Shown here: piece by piece, positions 25,278 to 34,483 of the stretch | Position numbering within the stretch: position 1 is the stretch's first letter | Layout: each line of letters opens with the position of its first letter | Assembly: GCA_910578385.1 (NCBI GenBank) | Contig: CAJTQV010000018.1 | Span: 10,067-59,465 of the forward strand | DNA from: an uncultured Muribaculaceae bacterium | Lineage (GTDB): Bacteria; Bacteroidota; Bacteroidia; Bacteroidales; Muribaculaceae | Length of the DNA stretch: 49,399 nucleotides | Reading direction: 5' to 3' | The notes under the pieces: model-generated | Database searches by the model: none | Told to the model about the DNA's origin: nothing | What the model saw: only the letters and a program-made list of their open reading frames with translations | Program-made: the position numbers and the translations under genes

Positions 25278-25997
25278 TCAACCACATAACCAAATCAACA
25301 TCAGATGTACGGGGTATATGGCATATAAGCTGTATTTGGCCGATTTGCTTCGTATGAAGCCACGGGTGCCGTCATACAGGAAGATTATTGCGGAGGCGAG
25401 CAACGCACCGGCTATGCCGTAGTGAGCCATCAAAGGAAACGTGAATATAATCTGAAGAATAGCCTGAGAGGGAAAATTTGTCGATGAACGCTCCAGCCAC
25501 GGACGCATAGTCTGGTGCCGGAGAATGTAGAACACCGCTATCATCAGAACTCCGCGCCAGTCATAATCCGTTCCGAGCCACCATGCCAGAACAGCGATAC
25601 CTGAAATACCGATGAACGACAGCGGCCCATGTTCACACATACGGTCGAATATGGCGAGTGCCACAACTCCGAGGGAGAGAGTGAACATGACATTATGCGT
25701 GCCGTCCGCTCCGTTGAGCAGATACCACGGCAATTCACTGACTGCACCGGCAAGCAACAGTATCAGAAAATATCTCATACGGTCGCGGCTATGTGCGAAC
25801 CCCTCGGCAACAAGGAAAGCGAACACAGGGAACGCTATCCTGCCGATACATCGCAGACAGTCGTACATCGGAGTGTCAGGCTCCATAAGGAAGTAGGCGC
25901 AATGGTCGGCCACCATCGAGAGAATGGCGATAATCTTCAACGCACTTCCGGATAAGCGGAGCGAGAGGGGAACGGATATTTTGGCGGTAGTTTCCAT
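25278..25997 (-). CDS. traX: TraX family integral membrane protein
   Basis: 239 residues, about seven to eight hydrophobic helices. Characteristic segments: LKIIAILSMVADHCAYFL at the N-terminus, IGRIAFPVFAFLVAEGF, and the C-terminal LYAIYPVHLMLIW. In the F plasmid TraX acetylates pilin; homologues are widespread in Bacteroidota and act on unknown substrates. It is the last gene of the operon beginning with the coupling protein. Confidence 0.9.
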   Translation of the reverse strand: METTAKISVPLSLRLSGSALKIIAILSMVADHCAYFLMEPDTPMYDCLRCIGRIAFPVFAFLVAEGFAHSRDRMRYFLILLLAGAVSELPWYLLNGADGTHNVMFTLSLGVVALAIFDRMCEHGPLSFIGISGIAVLAWWLGTDYDWRGVLMIAVFYILRHQTMRPWLERSSTNFPSQAILQIIFTFPLMAHYGIAGALLASAIIFLYDGTRGFIRSKSAKYSLYAIYPVHLMLIWLCG

Positions 25998-26010
25998 GAT
26001 AAGTAATTTA

Positions 26011-28320
26011 TTATTCAGTGCCGAGAAGTTCCTTCACCATATCGGCCACCTCCTGGTTGACACGCTTGAAATTGCGGTTGAGCATAATCTCCTTCTCTCG
26101 CTCACTGTCGAAAGAATAAATTTTAGGCAGCTCCACATAGTTGGATTCCTCCTCCTTGATACGTGCCATATCGAAGTGCGTCTTGCAGAAATACTTGGTT
26201 GTCTTGAACTCCTCGGAGTCCTCGATGTCAAAATGCGACAGCATCTTTTCATCGGTGGCCGTGAAGTCACGTGCCGCCTGACCCGCAAGCCAGCCCGTAG
26301 CCATGTCTGCGATTTTTGCCGCCGGAACGAGATAGTCCATCTTCTCGGAAATGGAGGTTGAGATTTTCTGGTCGTTTATGGTGATTGATGTCGATGTCTG
26401 CTTCGCCTTGCCGAACACATCATTCTGCGCCCATTCAAGAGTCTCCTTGTTTCGTGCCGCACCCATGAATATGTTGCCGCAGGTCGTGATAATCTTCTGC
26501 ATACCCACCTTGCCGTAGTCAGCCTCCAACTGCGGAAGCTCCTGAAAACCGAGAGTCACGGCAACCTTGTTGCTTCGCGCCGTGCCGATCAGTCGGTCAA
26601 TCTTGTGGAAGTACAGAGTGGGAAGCTCGTCAACGATGATACTAACAGGTATATTGCCTTTGGAATTGACACGGGTTATCAGACGGTTAAGCACAAGAGC
26701 GTTCAGAGAGCCGATGACCTGTTCCTTTTCGGGGTCGTTGGCAATCACAAGATAGCTCGGACTCACCGGGTCGGAAATCTTCAAGTCAAAATCATCGCCG
26801 GTGAACACCCAATAGGCTTCAGGGGATACAAGCCGTGCCGCATTTACGCGGAGAGTACCCACCATACCTTCAAGCTGGTCGTTGGCTTTGTTCTCGTATG
26901 CGGACTTGAAGGGGGCCATCAGCGAGGCTATCTTATCGTCCATCATCAGAATGTCGAACACCTCCGAATACTTGCGTCCGAGGAACGACAGCACATGGGG
27001 CATATCCGAAAACTCACCTGTGATAGTGTCCGGCTCAACCTCGTTTCCGTTCTCGTCCTCATACCAGCAGCGGTCAATCAATATCAGCTTACCCATGCGG
27101 TCGATATAGGAGAAGCCGTTAAGGTCAACGAACATCTTGTCCTCGTCGGTGGATACGTCGCGCCCGTTCTCGTTCACGAAGTCAAGCATGACCTCGCCGT
27201 TCTCGTCCAGAGCGTTGAAATCGTCCCAGTTGCGTATCACAAGCTCCAATTTCTTGCCCTCGTGCGATATATAGCGTTTCAGTTTTTTCCCTTTCAGAAA
27301 ACCTGTCGGGTGGAAATTCACAAAGAAATAGATGATCGCCGCGAGGAAATTCTCTGCCGAGTTGGAGAAGAAAGCCTCCGAGCCGCCCTTTTTCTCGCCA
27401 CCGCCCTTGTTGAGCGAGGCAAGAAGCGTGGCCGCCGTCTCCGAAGCCGCCGCGAGGTCGGGAATGTATTTACGCTGGATGGGGTTGATACGGTTTGAAT
27501 ACTCCACATCGGTAAAATTGACTATGCGGAAACCACACCCATTCGGCAGATTGCCGTAGTGCAAATTCTTGCAATACTGATAGAAAAGCGTCTTGGCAAG
27601 CGTCGGGAACTTATAGTCATATACCATCATGGCGAAGCCCTTTCGTGCGTGCTGCCTTATGAACGGATCTATTATGCCGAAAGACTTGCCGGAGCCGGGA
27701 GTACCCAGCACAATCGTACCACGGAACGGATTGATAATGTTGATGTAGCCGTTGTGCATACGCTTTTTCCAGTAGAATATCATCGGGATGTTCACTGAAT
27801 AAGGGGTATTGACCTCCTGACGGGACTGTTCAAAAGATTCATTCTCAAAATTAAACCTGTCCTCGCCGACCTTGTGGTTGTAATACTTGGCGATACCGTC
27901 AAGTCCCTGGTGAACGAGCATGGTGCCGACCACCGAGCAGAAGGCATACAGGACACGGCTTGCAGGGAAGCCGAAGAGCGACATACCCCATGTGCCGTGA
28001 TGGAAGATGAAGCACAGTCCTACGAGAGTGAGACCTGCAAGCACCGGATATACCACCATAGTCTTCAGATTGAACTTCAACGCCTTTTTCGCTTTGGTGC
28101 CGATACATACCACACAGATGCAGACAAGTTCGGCAACCTTGCACCCGGCCACGGAGTTGAACATCTTGAAGCGTCCGAGCAGGTCGAGTATGAACTGCGT
28201 CACGCGGTTGTCAGACGTGATAGGCAGGTTCATCACAATCTCGATAATCAGGAATATGTAGATACAGCTACGGAAGTAGTTATACATCTGTTGCTGTTCC
28301 TTTGTTTCTTCAAAAGCCAT
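26011..28320 (-). CDS. Type IV coupling protein (TraG/VirD4 family; MobC-type)
   Basis: 769 residues. N-terminal hydrophobic segments (about 17-35, 62-75, 90-107, 122-140) anchor it in the inner membrane. Walker A GTPGSGKS at 206-213 and a Walker-B-like IIVDELPTLY follow, with the acceptor region NIFMGAARNKETLEWAQNDVFG. It links the relaxosome to the secretion channel. In CTnDOT the equivalent is MobC, encoded with the mob genes. Here it lies at the distal end of the tra region, separated from traO by a toxin-antitoxin pair in the opposite orientation. Confidence 0.95.
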   Translation of the reverse strand: MAFEETKEQQQMYNYFRSCIYIFLIIEIVMNLPITSDNRVTQFILDLLGRFKMFNSVAGCKVAELVCICVVCIGTKAKKALKFNLKTMVVYPVLAGLTLVGLCFIFHHGTWGMSLFGFPASRVLYAFCSVVGTMLVHQGLDGIAKYYNHKVGEDRFNFENESFEQSRQEVNTPYSVNIPMIFYWKKRMHNGYINIINPFRGTIVLGTPGSGKSFGIIDPFIRQHARKGFAMMVYDYKFPTLAKTLFYQYCKNLHYGNLPNGCGFRIVNFTDVEYSNRINPIQRKYIPDLAAASETAATLLASLNKGGGEKKGGSEAFFSNSAENFLAAIIYFFVNFHPTGFLKGKKLKRYISHEGKKLELVIRNWDDFNALDENGEVMLDFVNENGRDVSTDEDKMFVDLNGFSYIDRMGKLILIDRCWYEDENGNEVEPDTITGEFSDMPHVLSFLGRKYSEVFDILMMDDKIASLMAPFKSAYENKANDQLEGMVGTLRVNAARLVSPEAYWVFTGDDFDLKISDPVSPSYLVIANDPEKEQVIGSLNALVLNRLITRVNSKGNIPVSIIVDELPTLYFHKIDRLIGTARSNKVAVTLGFQELPQLEADYGKVGMQKIITTCGNIFMGAARNKETLEWAQNDVFGKAKQTSTSITINDQKISTSISEKMDYLVPAAKIADMATGWLAGQAARDFTATDEKMLSHFDIEDSEEFKTTKYFCKTHFDMARIKEEESNYVELPKIYSFDSEREKEIMLNRNFKRVNQEVADMVKELLGTE

Positions 28321-28370
28321 AGTCTGGGAACTTATATGGTAGAATTATTGTTTTTGTAATACATTTACAC

Positions 28371-28378
28371 TAACTTTG
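28371..28378 (+). promoter_or_regulatory. Promoter of the toxin-antitoxin pair
   Basis: TAACTTTG, 14 nt before the antitoxin ATG, with a weak ATTG -33 element 20 bp upstream. Confidence 0.5.
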
Positions 28379-28392
28379 CAGTATAAAATAAT

Positions 28393-28653
28393 ATGGATAT
28401 GGAAATAGCACTGAAAAAGAACCAGAGCTTCCGCCTTTCAGTGGAACTCATTGAAAGATTGAAGCAGCTTGCAAAACGGCAGAACCGCAGCCTTAACAAT
28501 TATGTTGAGACTGTTCTACTTGATGCCGCCTACCACGAGCCTAATGCTGTTACACTTGAGGCAATGGAAGAGGCGGCAAGCGGACGTCTCCGCAACGAGC
28601 CTGCCCTGAATCTTTCCTCGATTGAGGCGATGGAAAAATCCATGGGATTATGA
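28393..28653 (+). CDS. Antitoxin, ribbon-helix-helix type
   Basis: 86 residues. The N-terminal DNA-binding fold has ALKKNQSFRLSVELIERLKQLAKRQ then NNYVETVLLDA. A C-terminal extension (SSIEAMEKSMGL) probably wraps the toxin. The second gene starts 4 bp before the stop (ATGA). The pair is transcribed against the flanking transfer genes. A second ATG at 28399 is also usable. Confidence 0.88.
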   Translation: MDMEIALKKNQSFRLSVELIERLKQLAKRQNRSLNNYVETVLLDAAYHEPNAVTLEAMEEAASGRLRNEPALNLSSIEAMEKSMGL

Positions 28654-28922
28654 AAAAACTCAAACCCGGCAGTCAATACAAGAAAGACTACAAGCGTTTC
28701 CGCAATAATCCGAAAAAGGTTGAAAAACTGTTCAGGATTATGGAGTTGCTACAAAATGAGGAGCCGATACCGGAAGAAAACCGTCCTCACCCTCTGACGG
28801 GGAATTATGCCGGCCACATGGAGTGCCATATCGAAGGTGATTTCCTTTTGATATGGTTTGACCCGGACACAGATGAGATCAATCTTGTGCGTCTCGGCTC
28901 CCATTCGGAATTGTTCGGCTGA
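28650..28922 (+). CDS. YafQ/RelE-type mRNA interferase toxin
   Basis: 90 residues with the YafQ hallmarks: KPGSQYKKDYKRF, HPLTGNYAGHMECHIEGDFLLIW, and the C-terminal LGSHSELFG carrying the catalytic His. It cleaves mRNA on the ribosome when antitoxin is lost. Inserted head-on between traO and the T4CP gene, where it probably stabilises the element after entry. The stop lies 2 bp from the convergent traO stop. Confidence 0.92.
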   Translation: MKKLKPGSQYKKDYKRFRNNPKKVEKLFRIMELLQNEEPIPEENRPHPLTGNYAGHMECHIEGDFLLIWFDPDTDEINLVRLGSHSELFG

Positions 28923-28924
28923 TT

Positions 28925-29395
28925 TCAGAACGGTATCTTGAATCCGAGCATGAGGCCGTTGCGGAACGTGTCGCCATGCAGGAAATTTACATTATTCTTC
29001 TGTATGATCGAGAACTCGCACCCATTCTGAAACACATAGTTGTATTCAAAGCCCCCCTCGATACCGATGAAAAACTTTCTCTCCACCGCTCCGAACTGAG
29101 GGCCGAAGCGGACACGGAAGCTGCCGTTCTTGTAACGGTGCAGACGGTGTTTGTAGATTATACCGCCGTCCCAGTAATAGCCTTTCCAGAACTGACCCTC
29201 GCCCGATTTCCAGTGATTGCCAATCTCTCCATAGACCTCCACGGCGTTGCCGTAGGTGAACGACCTCTCGTAGCCAACGGTGGCGTTGAGAGTTGACGGG
29301 AACAGGAAGCCGGCGTTGACGGCTATCTTGTTTTCCTGAGCGGTGGCCGTGATAGAAGCCACTGCACAGATGATTGCGAACAGTATCTTTTTCAT
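28925..29395 (-). CDS. traO: Conjugative transposon protein TraO
   Basis: 156 residues. A signal peptide (MKKILFAIICAVASITATA) precedes a beta-strand-rich domain with GFLFPSTLNATVGYE, GPQFGAVERKFFIGIEGGFEYNYVF and the C-terminal GLMLGFKIPF. It matches the TraO family of Bacteroides conjugation systems, an outer-membrane-linked component. Last gene of the tra operon, 9 bp after traN. Confidence 0.9.
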   Translation of the reverse strand: MKKILFAIICAVASITATAQENKIAVNAGFLFPSTLNATVGYERSFTYGNAVEVYGEIGNHWKSGEGQFWKGYYWDGGIIYKHRLHRYKNGSFRVRFGPQFGAVERKFFIGIEGGFEYNYVFQNGCEFSIIQKNNVNFLHGDTFRNGLMLGFKIPF

Positions 29396-29404
29396 AGTGC
29401 CGGA

Positions 29405-30277
29405 TTATTTGTAGATATGGGGTGAATAGTTGAACGGCAGATTTTTGAGTATGTCGGAGTCGAAGCCGTCGGCGTTGAGAATATCGTCATACTCCACGGT
29501 AAGGGTTATGACACGTCCGCTTATCTGGTTCTCCGATATTTCGATGCGGAGCACCTTCTCGTCCGGGAAAGTCAGCTTATCGAGCACAAGCACGTTGCGG
29601 TAGTTCTTCTTGAACTTCTTTGCAAGGTTCAGCGAATAAACAGGCGACAGTTCCACCGTCTGAGAGTTTGTGGCCTTGACCTCCTTCTTGTCTGTGAGCT
29701 TCACACGCACCTCGGCGATGTCGTATGCTATCTTGGTGCTGTTCTGAAGGGAATAGTCGATGAAGAAATAGTCGCCTATCGAATAGATGTTGTTAACAAT
29801 CGCCTTCATGCCGTTGGCTTTAGACACCACCTGATTGTATTTTCGACCGCTGCCATATACGGCCCAGGCGTAACGTGCCATTTCCGACTGAGGCATGGAT
29901 ACCTCCGGATTGATGTAGGAGTCCAAACCGGCGTATGGCACACGGTGGATAGAGGCGGCACGCGAAGGGGCGGCGGTATATACCACATCGTACTGTGCCA
30001 GATGTCGCTCGCCGATGAGTGTGAGAGTACCCATCAGCTCACCCTCCCGGTAGTGGGTAAGTACGGAGTCAGCCTCGATGAACGGCTTGATACGCACGAT
30101 GTTGTCGGCACACTGGTTGCCGATAATCTTTGTGGTGGATAAGTCCACCATCTTGATATTCTCAGGCATGACGATATGTGTTGTCACTTCCGAGTTGACA
30201 AGGATCTTCTCTTTGGCGGTCGCCGGGATTGCGACGGCGCATAGCGCGAGGGTAGCTGCAATTATTTTATCTTTCAT
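29405..30277 (-). CDS. traN: Conjugative transposon protein TraN (DUF4138)
   Basis: 290 residues. A signal peptide (MKDKIIAATLALCAVAIPATA) is followed by a VirB9-like periplasmic region with YDIAEVRVKLTDKKEVKATN and KKNYRNVLVLDKLTFPDEKVL. Family members form the outer part of the secretion channel with TraM. 21 bp after traM. Confidence 0.92.
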   Translation of the reverse strand: MKDKIIAATLALCAVAIPATAKEKILVNSEVTTHIVMPENIKMVDLSTTKIIGNQCADNIVRIKPFIEADSVLTHYREGELMGTLTLIGERHLAQYDVVYTAAPSRAASIHRVPYAGLDSYINPEVSMPQSEMARYAWAVYGSGRKYNQVVSKANGMKAIVNNIYSIGDYFFIDYSLQNSTKIAYDIAEVRVKLTDKKEVKATNSQTVELSPVYSLNLAKKFKKNYRNVLVLDKLTFPDEKVLRIEISENQISGRVITLTVEYDDILNADGFDSDILKNLPFNYSPHIYK

Positions 30278-30298
30278 AATGGGTTGGTTGATTACCGT

Positions 30299-31498
30299 TT
30301 AATATGCTTCGTCTGAATTGATAAGGTAAACGATGGTGTTGTATTTGATTTTCGCCTTGTTCTTGCGGATATTGGCCGACACAGCGGAAGTCGCGGAGTT
30401 ATACATATTCTGGAGAGCCTGCAAAGCGATGGCCTCGCCGGATATTCCGGAGCCGTAGCCGCTCTCGGACTCAAAGCTGATATTCTGCTGCACTGTGCTG
30501 GCACCCGCCTCTTTCATAAAATCGCGGAAAGCGGACTCCGGGACATAGAAGCCCTCCATGCCGTCGTTGTCGAACACCGAAAGATTCACTTTCAGGAACT
30601 TTCCGCCTACAAGAATTGAAGTGATGGCGGCGCGGACACGCTGTTGGCCGAAGCCGGTGACGGTGCCGTACAGATATGTGCCTTTGGCAAGCCTCACATC
30701 ATGTATTGTCACATCGTCGAGCAACTTGAAGCGTAGCCTCGTGCCCTCATGCGCCTTTGTTGTCTTGTCGATCATGGCACGGATAAGCGGAGCATCGACA
30801 TTATCGGCCGAACTACCCACTGTATTGAATTTGTCGGCATTTGTCTCCCGTGATTTAAGCACCAGCAATGGGCGGTTCTTCTCACGCTCTATCTCCCGCG
30901 CCCTTGCTATGGAGTCGGCCCGGTGCTTGCGCATGGCTTCCTCCGGGTCGGGCTGTCCTATGCCAAGTCCGGCCTCGATAGCTTTCTGACGCTCGTAGCT
31001 GCGCTGCTGTATCGCCTCAAGGTCGCGTGCATATTCGCTCCGGGGGTCAACGGCAGGTTCATAGTCGGCAGGATTATAGCCGTCACCGTAAGCGTATGAG
31101 TTGATATGCCGGCGCGATTCAGCAAGGGAACGCTCCAGTTCCTCCAGCTCCTGCTGCTGACGGATACGCTCGGCCTCGGCCGCGTCGAGACGGTTCAGCT
31201 CGTCCTCGGTGTAGCCGTGTTCAAGAGCCTCGCGTTCCTCCTGTTCCTCGCCGAGCGCGCCCACGGCGGTAAAGGCGTCTTCGTCACCGAAGCGGCGTGA
31301 CATCTCGAACATCTTGTCACCGGGAGCCTCGGCGTTGGCCTCCGGCAGAGTGGAGTTGATACGGTCTGTAGCCACGGCCTGAGGGTCATCGCCACCGCCG
31401 CCGAAAGTCTCCATTGCGAAATATATCAGCGCACACAGCGGCACGAAAATCACCGCAGGGAAGATATACTTCGGTTGTCTGAAATTAATTTTTTTCAT
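30299..31498 (-). CDS. traM: Conjugative transposon protein TraM (VirB10-like)
   Basis: 399 residues. One transmembrane helix (about 11-29), a long charged helical linker (about 95-210, many Glu/Arg) and a C-terminal beta-domain (KAHEGTRLRFKLLDDVTIH, LVGGKFLKVNLSVFDNDGMEGFYVP). Spans the envelope and connects inner and outer membrane parts of the channel. Its start overlaps the preceding gene by 14 bp. Confidence 0.93.
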   Translation of the reverse strand: MKKINFRQPKYIFPAVIFVPLCALIYFAMETFGGGGDDPQAVATDRINSTLPEANAEAPGDKMFEMSRRFGDEDAFTAVGALGEEQEEREALEHGYTEDELNRLDAAEAERIRQQQELEELERSLAESRRHINSYAYGDGYNPADYEPAVDPRSEYARDLEAIQQRSYERQKAIEAGLGIGQPDPEEAMRKHRADSIARAREIEREKNRPLLVLKSRETNADKFNTVGSSADNVDAPLIRAMIDKTTKAHEGTRLRFKLLDDVTIHDVRLAKGTYLYGTVTGFGQQRVRAAITSILVGGKFLKVNLSVFDNDGMEGFYVPESAFRDFMKEAGASTVQQNISFESESGYGSGISGEAIALQALQNMYNSATSAVSANIRKNKAKIKYNTIVYLINSDEAY

Positions 31499-31982
31499 TG
31501 TTATCGTTATGTTTGAGGGATTTTACAATCTGTTCGAGTTGCCTGTACCGGCGTATTATGCCGATTGAGTCGGCATGGCTCTTGCGTGGAATTGCGATAA
31601 GGGAGTCAAGTTCATGCTTGACCGTCTGACCGTCGCCTGTTATCTCCATGAGCCGTCGGCGTTGCGCCTCCTTGTTGGCCTGAATGGTGCGGAAACCGCT
31701 GAAGATAGGCTCGACCTTGGCGATGGATTGCAGTTCCGGCTCCTGTGATTCCATCCGCGCCCCGGTCACTATTATGTCGCACAAGAGTATCATCAGCAGG
31801 GAGCCGACGACATAGCCGAAAGTCCGGCGAGGGTGTCGCGTGGCCCATGAATTGGCCTTTCTGATCCGGGCGGCCAGACGGTAACGTGTGCCTATGGCAC
31901 CCATCTTCGGCCGGAGCCATGAGCGTATTGCGCCATGCGCTTTCCTCCGGTTGTCGCTGAAAGTTTGTCTGAGTGATTTCAT
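31485..31982 (-). CDS. TraL-like small membrane protein (DUF3989 type)
   Basis: 165 residues: a basic N-terminal region, one transmembrane helix (about 55-73, TFGYVVGSLLMILLCDIIVTG) and a helical periplasmic tail. Its position between traK and traM equals that of TraL (DUF3989) in CTnDOT-type operons, but at 165 residues it is longer than the roughly 100 residues I expect for that family. Assignment rests on order and topology. Confidence 0.7.
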   Translation of the reverse strand: MKSLRQTFSDNRRKAHGAIRSWLRPKMGAIGTRYRLAARIRKANSWATRHPRRTFGYVVGSLLMILLCDIIVTGARMESQEPELQSIAKVEPIFSGFRTIQANKEAQRRRLMEITGDGQTVKHELDSLIAIPRKSHADSIGIIRRYRQLEQIVKSLKHNDNNEKN

Positions 31983-31992
31983 AAGTCAGGTT

Positions 31993-32589
31993 TTAATAGT
32001 CAAGGTCTTTGTTTTCAAGAGTACGCCAGTTGGTTATCATCAGTCCGTGGGGATTGTTCTGTGTACGTGGCACATTCTCCACATAGCCGGTGGTGAGCAT
32101 GGTGCGTTTTAGATCGCGCGTGCGCCTCTTGATAATCTGCGTCCCGTAGTAGCTGAACTTGCGTGTATGCTCGTCGAACTGGATAGAGTCGCAGATTATG
32201 GTGCAGACAGCCGAAGATGATATGATGTCGGAGTAAAAGCCGTTTTCGTCAAGGGCCTGCTTCTGCTTCAGGGCTGTGCCGTCTGCCATATACATGGCCT
32301 TGCCGACAGTCCACTTGATATAGTCGTTGTCGGGAGGGAGATTGAAAAAATACTGGTGGAAGAGCTGGATATGCGCTTTCGCCTCCATGATGAAATTGGC
32401 TTCAAGTCCGGCACGCTCGGCAAGGAACGGTATGTCGCCGTCAAGAATATATATCTGCTTGCGCTCCTCGGTCACGAGCGACACGCAACGCCACACGGTG
32501 AACCCGCAGATGGCGGCGCAACCTATTATGGTTGCCATTACCGTCATCATTGCGAGCCGTGTTTTCTGTTCAAGGGATTTTATCAGCAT
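31993..32589 (-). CDS. traK: Conjugative transposon protein TraK (VirB8-like)
   Basis: 198 residues. An N-terminal transmembrane helix (about 14-33) precedes a periplasmic domain with NLPPDNDYIKWTVGKAMYM and TTGYVENVPRTQNNPHGLMI, hallmarks of the Bacteroides TraK family. VirB8-like scaffold of the inner-membrane complex. 10 bp before traL, 19 bp after traJ. Confidence 0.93.
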   Translation of the reverse strand: MLIKSLEQKTRLAMMTVMATIIGCAAICGFTVWRCVSLVTEERKQIYILDGDIPFLAERAGLEANFIMEAKAHIQLFHQYFFNLPPDNDYIKWTVGKAMYMADGTALKQKQALDENGFYSDIISSSAVCTIICDSIQFDEHTRKFSYYGTQIIKRRTRDLKRTMLTTGYVENVPRTQNNPHGLMITNWRTLENKDLDY

Positions 32590-32608
32590 GATAATCTTGT
32601 TAGTCGGA

Positions 32609-33754
32609 TTAAGGGGTGTGTTTCAGATTTCTTCCTGCCTGTGCGCCGATTGAACCGGCCACGTTCCGGGTCACGTTGGTGGCTTTGAGAGCCGCCGAGC
32701 CGCCCATCATCGCCGCGCCCATAGCGACACTGCCTGAGGGAGAGGCGGCACCGCTGCTGACACCGCCGGGTATAAGCCATGAGGCGACTTCGGGAACGAA
32801 GCGTATGATATAGGCCCCGACAAGCATACCCATAGCGTACATGCAGTTGGAGCCTATGCCCTGCAAACCGAGCGCGCCTATCTGCTCCCATGAGTTGACA
32901 GCACCGTGCAACAGGTGGTTGTAGGCCACCAGATCCTCCTGAAGATTATACATCAGTATGAAGTCTATATAGTACAGGCACATATAGGTCACGAAGCCCC
33001 ATAACGTGAGGGAGAGGAATTTTGACATCCATTGGCTCCATGCCGAGTTCCACGGCGGAGCGAGTGACAGGGCGAACATTATGGGGCAGAACACAATCAT
33101 TATCGCTATGAATATCCTCTGCGCCACAAGTATGCCGTAGTAGGACATCTGGAAAATCAGCTCCCCGACAAAGCGTATCACGTCGTTTATCCATTCGCTT
33201 ACCTTTGTCTCAGCGGCCACCGCCGCACGCTGGGCGTAGTTGTTGATGGTCTCGCCGAGGTTTTCCACGTTATACACGAGTTTGTCCCACCAGTTCGCGT
33301 CCTCGCCTATGGACGCCACCTGTTTTGCAGTGGATATTGAATCCTGCACTGCACGGAGGCGTTCAAGGTACTCGCCTTGCTTCTGGGCCACTTTCAGCTC
33401 CAGTGCCGCGACCTCCTTGTTCTTCGCCATAGCCATTGACTTAGTGGTGGCTTCCAAAGACTTGCCTGGCATCTGGAGAGCCGAGCATATCCATGATGAA
33501 GATGATATGCACATTGATATGCCTATGATGCGGAGCAGCTTCATCACGTCCATGCCTCGCCGTCCGAGCATCATCATCCAGCACTCGTATGAGCCTACGC
33601 ACAGGGCGAGCAACAGTCCGAGCATACGGGCGAAGCTGATTGTATCGCCTAAAATCGCCACATTCGGAAACGCCTCCATCGCCACAAGCAGCTTGTCGAG
33701 GCTCTGGTCGATAGCCGGAAGCCCCATTGTGCAGAGTATTGATAATAAAGTCAT
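32609..33754 (-). CDS. traJ: Conjugative transposon protein TraJ (VirB6-like)
   Basis: 381 residues with several hydrophobic helices: about 1-15, 47-66, 80-97, then a helical region (about 105-195) and a membrane cluster (about 205-325, IAMIVFCPIMFALSLAPPWNSA split over two helices). The C-terminus is Gly/Ala-rich and flexible. Polytopic channel component. Fits the TraJ family of Bacteroides elements by topology, length and position before traK. Confidence 0.9.
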   Translation of the reverse strand: MTLLSILCTMGLPAIDQSLDKLLVAMEAFPNVAILGDTISFARMLGLLLALCVGSYECWMMMLGRRGMDVMKLLRIIGISMCISSSSWICSALQMPGKSLEATTKSMAMAKNKEVAALELKVAQKQGEYLERLRAVQDSISTAKQVASIGEDANWWDKLVYNVENLGETINNYAQRAAVAAETKVSEWINDVIRFVGELIFQMSYYGILVAQRIFIAIMIVFCPIMFALSLAPPWNSAWSQWMSKFLSLTLWGFVTYMCLYYIDFILMYNLQEDLVAYNHLLHGAVNSWEQIGALGLQGIGSNCMYAMGMLVGAYIIRFVPEVASWLIPGGVSSGAASPSGSVAMGAAMMGGSAALKATNVTRNVAGSIGAQAGRNLKHTP

Positions 33755-33780
33755 ATAGTTTTCAATTAGTCAGGTTAATG

Positions 33781-34470
33781 TTAGTAGTGGGTGGCTGCCA
33801 CTGCCGCGAGGCGGGCGGTGCGCGACACCAGTTTTCCCATCTCGGACTTTGCCTCCTCGTATGCCTGCTGACGCTTTGCATTCTCCAGCCCGTAGCCGAC
33901 ACCCTGTTTATGGATATAGGCGATATTGGCGCAGATGATCTCGTTCTGCCGCGACAGCTCGTCAACCTGATACTTCATCTTTCCCTTGCTCTTGTTAAGG
34001 CAGTAGAGAAGCCCGTCGGCGATACAGTCCTGCATACGGCTGAACTCGTCCTTGTAGATCGAATAGGTGACATCGACAGCCCGGTCAGCCTCGCGTGCCA
34101 GTTCCTCCTTGTAGAGAGATTCGACGTATGCACGCTCTTTCTCCACTTTCGATAGTTTCTGCCGCTGGGTCTCTTCCGCCGTGACACGCACGGGCATGAT
34201 GCGTTTTACATTTGATTTCTCCTCCTTGAAGCGGACGCGGTAGCCGGATTTGAAGCCGGCCCACTTCCAGTACATTTCCGCGCCGGAATAATTCTTGTGC
34301 AGGAAATAATAGTACCAGTCGGGAGCGAAGCCCCACGGCCCGTTCTCCATCGACTGCCATTGCTTCTCCTTCTGGTCGTCATGGATTTTGGGCGTCTTGG
34401 CCGATACCGCCGCCGGGAGTGCCGCGATGAGCAGGGCGAGCGATAATGCGGTGATTGTTCTGAATTTCAT
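33781..34470 (-). CDS. Exported tra-operon protein (possibly DUF5045)
   Basis: 229 residues. A signal peptide (about 1-24, LALLIAALPAAVSA) precedes a conserved region WGFAPDWYYYFLHKNYSGAEMYW and a long coiled-coil-like stretch with YVESLYKEELAREADRAVD. It resembles proteins of Bacteroidales conjugation operons that I associate with DUF5045 (from memory). Lies 26 bp upstream of traJ. Probable periplasmic assembly factor. Confidence 0.75.
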   Translation of the reverse strand: MKFRTITALSLALLIAALPAAVSAKTPKIHDDQKEKQWQSMENGPWGFAPDWYYYFLHKNYSGAEMYWKWAGFKSGYRVRFKEEKSNVKRIMPVRVTAEETQRQKLSKVEKERAYVESLYKEELAREADRAVDVTYSIYKDEFSRMQDCIADGLLYCLNKSKGKMKYQVDELSRQNEIICANIAYIHKQGVGYGLENAKRQQAYEEAKSEMGKLVSRTARLAAVAATHY

Positions 34471-34483
34471 GATCGGTATATGT

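Noticed and set aside
26605..27498. Long plus-strand frame of 297 residues inside the coupling-protein gene
   Set aside because: It is antisense to a certain T4CP gene with Walker motifs and has no family resemblance; GC-rich codon shadow.
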